Positions 1 to 5,601 of a DNA stretch of 6,512 bases are shown one piece after another. This DNA is from Chitinophagaceae bacterium UBA2789. Lineage in GTDB: Bacteria; Bacteroidota; Bacteroidia; Chitinophagales; Chitinophagaceae. The notes beneath the pieces were generated by a model, which did no database searches, was not told the DNA's origin, and saw only the letters and a list, made by a program, of their open reading frames with translations. The stretch is from positions 46,215-52,726 of the forward strand of contig DEHX01000160.1 of the NCBI GenBank assembly GCA_002352145.1. Direction: 5' to 3'. The first letter of the stretch is position 1. Every line of letters starts with the position of its first letter. The translations under genes were made by a program, and so were the position numbers.

Positions 1-96
1 CAAAACAGGGCCAGACAAATTGGCGCCTCTTTAGATATACTCACTGCACCGGGCAATGGCTGCGCTGTTGAACTAAAGCTAAAAATCACCCAATAG
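1..96 (+). CDS. Sensor histidine kinase, C-terminal end only (partial at window start)
   Basis: The frame starting at base 1 is open to a TAG at 94-96 and encodes 31 residues, beginning QNRARQIGASLDI. The motif G-A-S-L-D-I-L-T-A-P-G-N-G-C-A-V-E-L is the typical end of the HATPase_c ATP-binding domain of sensor kinases: a G-x-L-x-I strand, then S/T-x-P-G-x-G and the last beta strand. The gene lies 40 bases before a NarL/FixJ response regulator, which is the usual partner of HisKA_3-type kinases, so these two are probably a cognate kinase-regulator pair. The sensor domain, dimerisation His box and any membrane segments are outside the window, so the stimulus cannot be inferred. Oddity: the last codons (AAA ATC ACC CAA TAG) lie inside a copy of the dyad that recurs four more times downstream, so the gene's end doubles as regulatory DNA. 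Confidence 0.8.
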   Translation, partial: QNRARQIGASLDILTAPGNGCAVELKLKITQ

Positions 97-131
97 GGTA
101 TTGATTAGGAAAAATGAAAGCCTCAACTTTA
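84..131 (+). promoter_or_regulatory. Operator-promoter module copy 1 (upstream of response regulator)
   Basis: The left arm AATCACCC (84-91) is perfect. The right arm GGGT-ATT (96-102) lacks one G compared with the other copies, but the loop is one base longer, so the 19-bp span is kept. TTG is at 101-103, 17 bases from the module start, as in copies 2-4. Twenty bases later, at 124-131, CAACTTTA matches TAnnTTTG at 4 of 6 fixed positions. It overlaps the kinase stop codon. If the promoter is active, the transcript would start close to ATG 137, giving an almost leaderless message. The -7 box is weak, so this copy is supported mainly by its spacing. Confidence 0.6.
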
Positions 132-136
132 TACTT

Positions 137-784
137 ATGGATATTAAGGTAGCCATATTTGAAGATGGCAAACTGATCAGGGAAGCATTGCAAACCATAT
201 TAAATGGCACACCCGGCTATGCCTGCACCGGGGCATTTAGCAATGGCAGCAACTGGGAACTGGATATACGCCGAACCAATCCTGATGTGGTGCTAATGGA
301 TATTGAAATGCCCGGGCTTGATGGTATTGAACTGACCCGCCTTATTTCGCAAAAATTTGAAGGAATAAAAGTATTGATACAGACGGTATTTGACGACAGT
401 CAGAAAATCTTTAATGCACTTTGCGCAGGGGCCAGCGGTTATATTTTAAAAAATGATCCGCCCAATAAATATTTAGAAGCGATTGCCGAAGTATATAACG
501 GCGGCTCTTTCATGAATGCTTCAGTAGCCAAAAAAACACTGAACTTTTTTACCCAAAAAAATATTATCCTCACATCACCCGAAGGTACCGATTATGGCCT
601 AAGCGAAAGGGAAAAGGAAATATTAAAAGAGTTAACCGAAGCTCAGCCCCTGAAAAATATTGCTGCAAAACTTTACATCAGCCTGGAAACCGTTCGCACC
701 CATGTAAAACATATCTATGCCAAACTGCATGTAGCTAACCGCACCGAAGCAGTAATGAAGGCAGTGCAACAGGGAATTGCCTGA
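137..784 (+). CDS. Two-component response regulator, NarL/FixJ (LuxR-type HTH) family
   Basis: The product is a 215-aa DNA-binding regulator, the usual size for the NarL/FixJ family. The receiver domain covers about residues 3-120: acidic pocket E9/D10, phosphoacceptor D55 in VVLMDIEMPG, conserved T83 and K105 (YILK). A linker follows, then a LuxR-type helix-turn-helix at about 152-213 (LSEREKEIL, then IAAKLYISLETVRTHVKHIYAKL and NRTEAV). All canonical phosphorylation residues are present, so the protein should be phospho-controlled by the kinase encoded just upstream. I chose ATG 137 because MDIKVAIFEDG starts directly with the first receiver strand. The frame is open from a TTG at 101, but that codon is part of the promoter -33 element. 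A dyad also found before four downstream units precedes this gene, suggesting autoregulation and that this protein is the local regulator. No Shine-Dalgarno is visible, as is common in Bacteroidota. Confidence 0.93.
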   Translation: MDIKVAIFEDGKLIREALQTILNGTPGYACTGAFSNGSNWELDIRRTNPDVVLMDIEMPGLDGIELTRLISQKFEGIKVLIQTVFDDSQKIFNALCAGASGYILKNDPPNKYLEAIAEVYNGGSFMNASVAKKTLNFFTQKNIILTSPEGTDYGLSEREKEILKELTEAQPLKNIAAKLYISLETVRTHVKHIYAKLHVANRTEAVMKAVQQGIA

Positions 785-805
785 TCCAATTTAATCTACT
801 ATTAA

Positions 806-853
806 AATCACCCGATGGGTGATTGCCAGCGCAAGATCATTCTAATAGCTTAG
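806..853 (+). promoter_or_regulatory. Operator-promoter module copy 2 (upstream of lipoprotein operon)
   Basis: This is a perfect 8-bp inverted repeat, AATCACCC (806-813) and GGGTGATT (817-824), around a 3-base loop (GAT). TTG is at 823-825, and after a 20-base spacer TAGCTTAG (846-853) matches TAnnTTTG at 5 of 6 fixed positions. The next ATG is at 868, so the leader would be very short. The hairpin is not followed by a T-run, which argues against its being only a terminator for the response-regulator gene. Confidence 0.75.
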
Positions 854-867
854 CATAAACCTCTTTT

Positions 868-1413
868 ATGCAAAAGCCTATCTATTTAATAGCCTTGCCT
901 TTTATTTGTTTCGGGATCACATTTATCATTTCCTCATGCTCCGGCAACAAAACAAATACTCAACGGGAAGAAAAAAAGGAAACAACCCGTGACAAGCCAG
1001 TCGGTTCCGTAATAACGGATAAGCATGTAAAAATTCCCAATAGCAGCCTGTACATTATTCCTCCTGCCGGTTTTGCGGTTGATGAATTGTCTGGCACACT
1101 GGCACAAACAAATGGTACAGCCCATTATATGCAAATGCAAATACTGGCCGGCTACACTAAGGAAAAGTTGTTTTCGGAGTTTAAATCTGAGGCAGATAAA
1201 AATTTTCCCGGAAGCTGGAAAGAGGAAGCCGTAAGCATTGCAGGGCATAACGCTACCATTTACCACAATAAAACAGCAGCCTATTCGCAATACTATATGG
1301 CTTTTGCCGATGGCTATACTGACGAAATGATTATAGCCAACTATGAAGAAAGCGAAGCGGCCACGGGTAAGGAAATGTATGAGGCGTTAAAAACAGTGGT
1401 GGTGAAAAAATAA
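868..1413 (+). CDS. Putative lipoprotein with PsbP/DcrB-like soluble domain
   Basis: The product is a 181-aa exported protein. The N-terminus has one Lys, a hydrophobic core (about 5-21) and a lipobox ending I-S-S-C with the lipidated Cys at 24. The following SGN suits retention at the periplasmic or outer membrane face. A Lys/Glu/Thr-rich tether (about 27-48) leads to a globular part at about 52-180. The order of that part, IPNSSLYIIPPAGF, then MQMQILAGY, then a Trp-containing helix region and IAGHNATIY, recalls the PsbP/Mog1/DcrB fold, a resemblance judged by eye that needs a profile search. It is the first gene of the unit driven by promoter copy 2, and the next gene starts 11 bases after its stop. 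It lacks the Cys-rich tail of its neighbours and so may be an anchored partner or accessory factor. Its function is unknown. Confidence 0.8.
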   Translation: MQKPIYLIALPFICFGITFIISSCSGNKTNTQREEKKETTRDKPVGSVITDKHVKIPNSSLYIIPPAGFAVDELSGTLAQTNGTAHYMQMQILAGYTKEKLFSEFKSEADKNFPGSWKEEAVSIAGHNATIYHNKTAAYSQYYMAFADGYTDEMIIANYEESEAATGKEMYEALKTVVVKK

Positions 1414-1424
1414 AACAACTATCT

Positions 1425-1922
1425 ATGCAAAATTCAATACTAAAATCAGTTGCAACTGTTTGCTTATTGTTTTTTATCCACTTTGCCAATGCACAGATAA
1501 AAAACCTGCATCCACAATCCCATAAAATTCCGGACAGCCTTGTTATGGATAAAGTGACTGGAAAGGCTTCAGTAAGATATGTAGATGAAAAGTATATGAA
1601 AGATGGCTGGAATGTATTCAGCCATCAGCCGGGCCGGTTTATCTATGTAGATTATAAAAATGGCGTTGTCAGGGGCTTTTATACTTCTGATACATCAGGT
1701 AAGGTGATGGCAGGTATTTTCTTTGGCCAGGGCACTTCTTCCTATCAATGTACCCTGCCTGTTTGTGGCTGCAGGGGCGATAAAGAATGTGAAACATTGT
1801 TTTCATCTGACGAGTGCAAGGATAACCTTGTATGTGTAGGCAACACCTGTATGTGTACCAGGCCTTATGATGCGAAAGAAGTAATAAAGGAGATAAATAA
1901 GGCTAAATCACCCAACGGGTGA
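1425..1922 (+). CDS. Secreted Cys-rich protein, type I module (8 Cys)
   Basis: The product is 165 aa with a Sec signal peptide (hydrophobic core about 9-20) and likely cleavage ANA|Q after residue 23. A beta-type region follows (about 35-105; NG at 79-80). The C-terminal module has Cys at 109, 114, 116, 122, 131, 137, 142 and 144. The spacing C-x4-V-C-G-C-x-G-x3-C is the same as in the protein at 5602-6054, so the two are paralogous in this module. Eight Cys in an exported protein suggests up to four disulfides; metal binding is an alternative. The start is 11 bases after the lipoprotein stop, so the two are probably cotranscribed. Oddity: the last codons (AAA TCA CCC AAC GGG TGA) are the left part of operator copy 3, so the SPNG tail and the stop codon are read from regulatory DNA. 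I recognise no characterised family. Confidence 0.85.
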   Translation: MQNSILKSVATVCLLFFIHFANAQIKNLHPQSHKIPDSLVMDKVTGKASVRYVDEKYMKDGWNVFSHQPGRFIYVDYKNGVVRGFYTSDTSGKVMAGIFFGQGTSSYQCTLPVCGCRGDKECETLFSSDECKDNLVCVGNTCMCTRPYDAKEVIKEINKAKSPNG

Positions 1923-1953
1923 TTGTTTACTGCAACAGCTATCAATAAGTTTG
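1906..1953 (+). promoter_or_regulatory. Operator-promoter module copy 3 (upstream of 6-Cys/CARDB operon)
   Basis: This is a perfect 8-bp inverted repeat, AATCACCC (1906-1913) and GGGTGATT (1917-1924), with loop AAC. TTG is at 1923-1925. After a 20-base spacer TAAGTTTG (1946-1953) matches TAnnTTTG at all fixed positions. It is the best-formed promoter of the five. The left arm and loop are the 3' end of the preceding gene. From 1911 to 1955 it matches copy 4 at 39 of 45 positions by hand count, well beyond the dyad itself. Confidence 0.85.
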
Positions 1954-1980
1954 ATGCACTATCATCTGAAACCATTTGTT

Positions 1981-2409
1981 ATGAAACTGGTTACCATAAC
2001 AACCATTTTAGCCATTTTATTTTTTATTGGCGCAAAAGCACAAACACAAAAAATTGAAATCAAGGGCAGTACCATTAAACCAATAGAAGGAACGGAATTG
2101 AAAAATGGCCAAATAATGATAAAACCCGGCTATGAAGCAAGGCTAAGTGAAGATAAAACAACAGTGACTATTTATATGCTAAGCGATAACAGGCCAACAA
2201 CTACAGGCCACTTTTCTTGTGTCTGTTTTGTAGTTACCGGGGAATGTTTTCCTCAGATTACCCCCACCTCATTTAGCTGCGCATCCAGCAATCAAAAACC
2301 ATGCATGGTAGAATGTGAAGTGGTTGAACAAAAAACTGAGGGCCCTGATAGTAAACCCTCTTTTCAAAAACCGTGGAAAAAGGTGGCAGACAGGCGGCTG
2401 CAGCCATAA
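1981..2409 (+). CDS. Secreted Cys-rich protein, type II module (6 Cys)
   Basis: The product is 142 aa from ATG 1981. Earlier in-frame starts (TTG 1951, ATG 1954) fall in or beside the -7 box and lie upstream of the probable transcription start, and MKLVTITTILAI is a normal signal-peptide opening. Likely cleavage is AKA|Q after residue 20. The mature part has KNGQIMIKPGYEA (41-53), a short strand-rich region, then GHFSCVC with Cys 80 and 82, further Cys 89, 100, 108 and 112, and a Lys-rich tail with WKK at 132-134. The same order (NG, GY-x-A, G-x-F-x-CVC, WKK) with almost equal spacing occurs in the second half of the protein at 4947-5576, so they are homologous. Six Cys would allow three disulfides. 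It is first in the unit driven by promoter copy 3. Its function is unknown. Confidence 0.85.
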   Translation: MKLVTITTILAILFFIGAKAQTQKIEIKGSTIKPIEGTELKNGQIMIKPGYEARLSEDKTTVTIYMLSDNRPTTTGHFSCVCFVVTGECFPQITPTSFSCASSNQKPCMVECEVVEQKTEGPDSKPSFQKPWKKVADRRLQP

Positions 2410-2442
2410 TACATTTTTGAAAATACTGAATATTAAACGCAA

Positions 2443-3354
2443 ATGACAAACCTTATCTACTCACTTACTCTTTTGCTTTTATTGAAGCAAACTGAAATTG
2501 TACCTATCATAAAAAATGCTGCACAACCAGATTTGATAGTTAAAGCCTCCCATTTCAGATTAGATGCGGCCAATAAAAGAATATACTTTAAAGCAGAGAT
2601 TTCAAATATTGGCGATGCACCATGTACTATACATCCCGGGCCCGGTGGTGGATACGGTATTCAAACTTACTTATCAGCAGATAATAGTATTGGAAACGAT
2701 GTGGTGAGCGGCGGCAGGGTGTTTGATGAATTATTTACGTTTACACTTCAGCCCGGCGAAAGCAGATTGCTGGATGGAGAACATTCAGCCGGTTATAGTC
2801 AATTAGGAAGTTTATCAGGCTATCCTTACCTGGTAGTTGAACTGCAATCGCCTAATATTGAAAGTAACAGAACGAATAATAAGTCTATTTACAAACATGG
2901 TCTGCCCCGAAAAAAAGGAGAGGGACTTGAAGCGCCAAGGCCCGACAATATACCAACGCAATTAGCGCCAAAGGCTATTGATTTAAAGTTACTGATAAGC
3001 GATGTTACCAGCCAATTAGTTACAGAACCAGAAACAGGAAAGCAGTATAAGGAATATACTTACACAGCCACTATTAAAAATATTGGCAACATCAATGCAG
3101 TTATTGATTTGGAGAAGCCAATCAGCCTGCAATACTGGAAAACAACTTCTTGTACCGATACATCGGGTATGACATCTATGCAACGCCCCGAAAACCAACA
3201 TGCAGCTTTTGTGCTGGAGCCGCAAAAAAACTTTTCATTGCCATTGCGAAAAGTAAGGCAAAAGCCAGATGCTATAACTCCGCTGCTCGTACAACTGGTA
3301 TATGATGTATCTGAAAAAAATAAATGGAACAATTTTGCCTGTTTGGGAAATTGA
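2443..3354 (+). CDS. CARDB-like two-domain protein, probably exported
   Basis: The product is 303 aa. Two tandem immunoglobulin-like regions resemble the CARDB family of extracellular beta-sandwiches. The first (about 29-150) has PDLIVKASHF, AEISNIGDAP, LQPGES, then PYLVVELQSPN and the closing ESNRTNN. The second (about 179-298) has IDLKLLISDV, TATIKNIGN, FVLEPQKNFSLPL and VYDVSEKNKWNN. A Lys/Pro-rich linker joins them. CARDB domains usually occur in bacterial surface or adhesion proteins. The N-terminus has a Leu-rich core (4-14) but no basic residue before it and no close cleavage motif; a Q at 28 after NAA is the nearest candidate. Export is therefore likely but not certain. No upstream in-frame start exists, because a TAA lies three codons before ATG 2443. 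It follows the 6-Cys gene by 33 bases with no promoter motif between, so cotranscription is likely. Confidence 0.8.
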   Translation: MTNLIYSLTLLLLLKQTEIVPIIKNAAQPDLIVKASHFRLDAANKRIYFKAEISNIGDAPCTIHPGPGGGYGIQTYLSADNSIGNDVVSGGRVFDELFTFTLQPGESRLLDGEHSAGYSQLGSLSGYPYLVVELQSPNIESNRTNNKSIYKHGLPRKKGEGLEAPRPDNIPTQLAPKAIDLKLLISDVTSQLVTEPETGKQYKEYTYTATIKNIGNINAVIDLEKPISLQYWKTTSCTDTSGMTSMQRPENQHAAFVLEPQKNFSLPLRKVRQKPDAITPLLVQLVYDVSEKNKWNNFACLGN

Positions 3355-3366
3355 GGCGGTTGACAA

Positions 3367-3414
3367 AATACCCCAACGGGTGATTGTTTACGGCTATTGC
3401 TATTAATAGGTTTG
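3367..3414 (+). promoter_or_regulatory. Operator-promoter module copy 4 (upstream of 4-Cys operon)
   Basis: The left arm is AATACCCC (3367-3374), differing from AATCACCC at two positions. The loop AAC and right arm GGGTGATT (3378-3385) are intact. TTG is at 3384-3386. After a 20-base spacer TAGGTTTG (3407-3414) matches TAnnTTTG at all fixed positions. The leader to ATG 3468 is the longest of the set, at roughly 45 bases. The decayed left arm may weaken regulator binding while leaving the core promoter intact. Confidence 0.8.
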
Positions 3415-3467
3415 ATAAGGGTTTGCCGAAAACTTAAAAAAGAGTAGACCACAAATAAAACTAAATT

Positions 3468-3827
3468 ATGAAAAAGATTATCCTGATGGCATTCGTCATT
3501 TGTCTTGCTTTTTTTAACGCTAAAGCTCAAACACCAGCTACTAATATTAACGCAAAAGTGGAAACAAGCAGAAAGGCGAATGGAGACGTTTTGATACACA
3601 CCGAAGAGGGAAAGTTTAAAGTATATGCTTCATTCAAAAAGAGTAAAGCAACCGGCTATTATGCGGTTGATATGACGGGGAATAGAATCAGCCCAACATA
3701 TGAAGCGAAGGGAGTGACTCCCCGATGTTTCTTTTGTATCCATGTAAATGGTGATTCAGTATGTTACGAGGTTGAGTGTACTAATATTCCACCTCCGAAA
3801 AAGGCTGCTATAAAAGTTAGAAACTAA
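3468..3827 (+). CDS. Secreted Cys-rich protein, short form (4 Cys)
   Basis: The product is a 119-aa exported protein. Its signal peptide MKKIILMAFVICLAFF has likely cleavage AKA|Q after residue 20. The mature part has an NG at 38-39 followed by strand-like stretches (VLIHTEEGKFKVYASF), and a C-terminal cluster with Cys at 87, 90, 99 and 104 (C-F-F-C, then V-C-Y-E-V-E-C). The end of the cluster resembles P-C-M-V-E-C of the protein at 1981-2409, so it may be a reduced relative of that family, though the similarity is short. Four Cys would allow two disulfides. It is first in the unit driven by promoter copy 4, and the next gene starts 27 bases later. The C-terminus is basic (KKAAIKVRN). I recognise no characterised family. 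Confidence 0.82.
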   Translation: MKKIILMAFVICLAFFNAKAQTPATNINAKVETSRKANGDVLIHTEEGKFKVYASFKKSKATGYYAVDMTGNRISPTYEAKGVTPRCFFCIHVNGDSVCYEVECTNIPPPKKAAIKVRN

Positions 3828-3854
3828 GAATCACTTTCTACTAAACCTCACACA

Positions 3855-4871
3855 ATGCAGAGATTTTCTTTGATATTTCTTTCGGTGGTATTGACTGCAA
3901 CAACTTTGCAGTCGCAAAACAATGTAACTATTAAGTTCAGCAATACTTCCTTAGTTACAGGCAATGAAGCTGGTAGAACCAGTTTTACGTCCAATGAGTT
4001 TATTTATGCCCGGGCCGAGCTGGGAAAAACCGTAAAAGATTTTTTTAAAATAGAAAACCCGGATGATGCAACATCACCACACTCATTGAACTTCACCTTT
4101 AAAATGGAATTTACTGATGTAAAGGATGGTAAAAACTATACCTCAAATTTTTCAAGCGGAAGTTTTATATATGTGAAGCCCGAAGACCTTGCGAAGACCT
4201 ATATCAACGTTGACATTATACCAGATCCGGCCGTGGCCACTAATGTTTTTTGTCTGGGTAAAAGTTTTAAAGGCGGATTCTTTTCAAGTACTGTTTATAA
4301 CCTTGATTTAAAACAGTATAAAAACAACAGCAAACTTAAAATAGCTATCAGGTTGTCTGGTTTTAAAGAAACCTATCCCGGAAGTGGTTACACTAAAACA
4401 GATGGCATGCCACAGGTAACTGGCGAATTTGAAATGACCGTAAACCATGCTGATAATGATACATACAAGCAGAATAGCCTGGCAGCGGATAAAAAAATAG
4501 GTGCGAATGGCTTAAATCTATCAAGCCTGCCGCCCATTTTTTCTAACCCATTTAAAACTACCGACCCTAAGCTAACAACTGCAAAACTTGCCGCTATACT
4601 TAAACGGGACTATCCACACCGCAAGGTTTTAAAAATGGCATTGGATAGTGATGGGGGCCAGTTATGGCTGATAGCTAAAAATGATTTTGGCATACCACGG
4701 TATAGATATTTTAACGGCGTACTGCATGTAGCTTATGTAGAAGATGGAGTATGCAAAGTGGGTAAAGTAGAATTAATAGAAAACTACCTCGGTGGCGGCA
4801 AGTATGCTGCATTGGCTGCCGACTACTGGAGTCAATATGACAGACAAATAAATTGTGGATTGGTGAAGTAA
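3855..4871 (+). CDS. Secreted protein of unknown family, beta-rich N-terminal and compact C-terminal region
   Basis: The product is 338 aa. The signal peptide (core about 4-18) has likely cleavage LQS|Q after residue 20. Residues about 22-200 are rich in alternating hydrophobic and polar strands (VTIKFSNTSL, LNFTFKMEFTDV, YINVDIIPDP, LKIAIRLSGF, TGEFEMTVNHAD), consistent with one or two beta-sandwich domains. A Ser/Pro-rich linker (about 205-240) leads to a C-terminal region (about 240-335) with RDYPHRKVLKMALDSD, LWLIAKNDFGIPRYRYFNG and a Trp/Tyr-rich end (AADYWSQYDRQ). No catalytic motif is evident. It lies 27 bases after the 4-Cys gene with no promoter between. Its place as second gene behind a small Cys-rich protein parallels the CARDB-like gene at 2443-3354, which is also beta-rich and has three Cys outside the signal region. 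The function is not recognised. Confidence 0.82.
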   Translation: MQRFSLIFLSVVLTATTLQSQNNVTIKFSNTSLVTGNEAGRTSFTSNEFIYARAELGKTVKDFFKIENPDDATSPHSLNFTFKMEFTDVKDGKNYTSNFSSGSFIYVKPEDLAKTYINVDIIPDPAVATNVFCLGKSFKGGFFSSTVYNLDLKQYKNNSKLKIAIRLSGFKETYPGSGYTKTDGMPQVTGEFEMTVNHADNDTYKQNSLAADKKIGANGLNLSSLPPIFSNPFKTTDPKLTTAKLAAILKRDYPHRKVLKMALDSDGGQLWLIAKNDFGIPRYRYFNGVLHVAYVEDGVCKVGKVELIENYLGGGKYAALAADYWSQYDRQINCGLVK

Positions 4872-4872
4872 A

Positions 4873-4918
4873 AATCACAAGTTGGCGATTGTTATGAATG
4901 ATTTTACACATAGAATTC
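4873..4918 (+). promoter_or_regulatory. Operator-promoter module copy 5, degenerate (upstream of 12-Cys operon)
   Basis: AATCAC (4873-4878) and CGATT (4886-4890) keep the outer parts of both arms, but the inner CCC/GGG core is largely lost (AA-GTT-GG) and the element is one base shorter. TTG is at 4889-4891, and 19 bases later TAGAATTC (4911-4918) matches TAnnTTTG at 4 of 6 fixed positions. It sits where the other units have their module, starting two bases after the previous stop codon, which supports common origin. Whether it still works is uncertain. Confidence 0.45.
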
Positions 4919-4946
4919 AATTATTAATAAATCAAAAACTACTATC

Positions 4947-5576
4947 ATGAAAAGGATTTTTCTTTTATTATCATTCACTCTATTTGCTACTATTCTTTAT
5001 TCTCAGGCAAAAAAAAATATCGGCGGTCAAGATCTGTACCAGAAGGGTTCTTGTGAACGAGTATCTGTAAACTTTGTTTCTTGTACTTACTGTACCGATA
5101 AAGAATTAAAAAACTGTAAAGAGTATTGGTGTACTGATGATGGAACTTGTACGGAGGCACCAAAGAAAAACCAAGGCCGCAAACTGTCAACTTCTGCCGG
5201 CAATGAAAATATTGCTACTAAACTCAAAGAAACTGACACTACCAGCAAATTACCTAACGGCACAAAATTTCAAAACGGAAAAGTAGTGATTATAGACGGA
5301 TATAAGGCTGTTTATTCTTCTGATAAAAAAATTGTTGCTATTAAAGGCAATAACGACCTTGGTATTACTGGAAGTTTTGCTTGTGTATGTTCTGAACCGG
5401 AGGTAAGTTGTGGAATTTCTACTGATGGTGGAATCCTAATTTGCGAATCTTCTTCTTCTTGCTGTCGTCTTTTGATAGTGATAAAGGGGTCATCAGAGCT
5501 TACTATGGAAAAAATAGAGCAAGCCCCCGAAAAACTAAAATGGAAAAAGCTAATAGTACCAACCAAATCAAACTAA
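4947..5576 (+). CDS. Secreted Cys-rich protein with two Cys modules (12 Cys), type II C-terminal half
   Basis: The product is 209 aa. Signal peptide MKRIFLLLSF has likely cleavage LYS|Q after residue 19. The first Cys module is at 36-68 (Cys 36, 46, 49, 57, 62, 68). A Ser/Thr/Lys-rich linker (about 70-100) follows, then a region homologous to the 1981-2409 protein: NG at 110-111, DGYKA at 117-121, GSFACVC with Cys 146 and 148, then Cys 155, 166, 172 and 173, and WKK at 199-201. The related protein has no counterpart of the first module, so this looks like a module gain here or a loss there. Twelve Cys, none in the signal peptide, suggests up to six disulfides; adjacent Cys 172/173 are unusual. 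This part of the window looks more AT-rich than the right-edge helicase gene. It is first in the unit behind degenerate promoter copy 5. No known function is recognised. Confidence 0.84.
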   Translation: MKRIFLLLSFTLFATILYSQAKKNIGGQDLYQKGSCERVSVNFVSCTYCTDKELKNCKEYWCTDDGTCTEAPKKNQGRKLSTSAGNENIATKLKETDTTSKLPNGTKFQNGKVVIIDGYKAVYSSDKKIVAIKGNNDLGITGSFACVCSEPEVSCGISTDGGILICESSSSCCRLLIVIKGSSELTMEKIEQAPEKLKWKKLIVPTKSN

Positions 5577-5601
5577 TCACTAAACAATTAAACTCATTTT
5601 T

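Noticed and set aside
101..136. TTG start at 101 for the response regulator
   Set aside because: This TTG is the promoter -33 element. The extra 12 residues are not part of the receiver fold, and ATG 137 starts at the first strand.
806..824. The dyad as a Rho-independent terminator of the preceding gene
   Set aside because: The 8-bp stem is not followed by a T-run, and every copy keeps an exact distance to a downstream promoter box. Weak termination cannot be fully excluded.
1951..1980. Earlier starts (TTG 1951, ATG 1954) for the 6-Cys protein
   Set aside because: They overlap or abut the -7 box, upstream of the probable transcription start; ATG 1981 gives a standard signal peptide.
806..3391. 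The repeated dyads as a CRISPR array or REP-type repeat
   Set aside because: Copies are about 700-1500 bases apart with genes between, each fixed relative to promoter boxes; there are no regular spacers.
3060..3599. Minus-strand 179-codon open frame with several Cys
   Set aside because: It lies antisense to the CARDB-like gene, spans the promoter and runs into the next gene. It has no family features and looks like a shadow frame.
4921..4930. AT-only 10-bp palindrome TTATTAATAA before the 12-Cys gene
   Set aside because: It occurs once in an AT-rich leader, where such palindromes arise easily by chance; no link to other sites.
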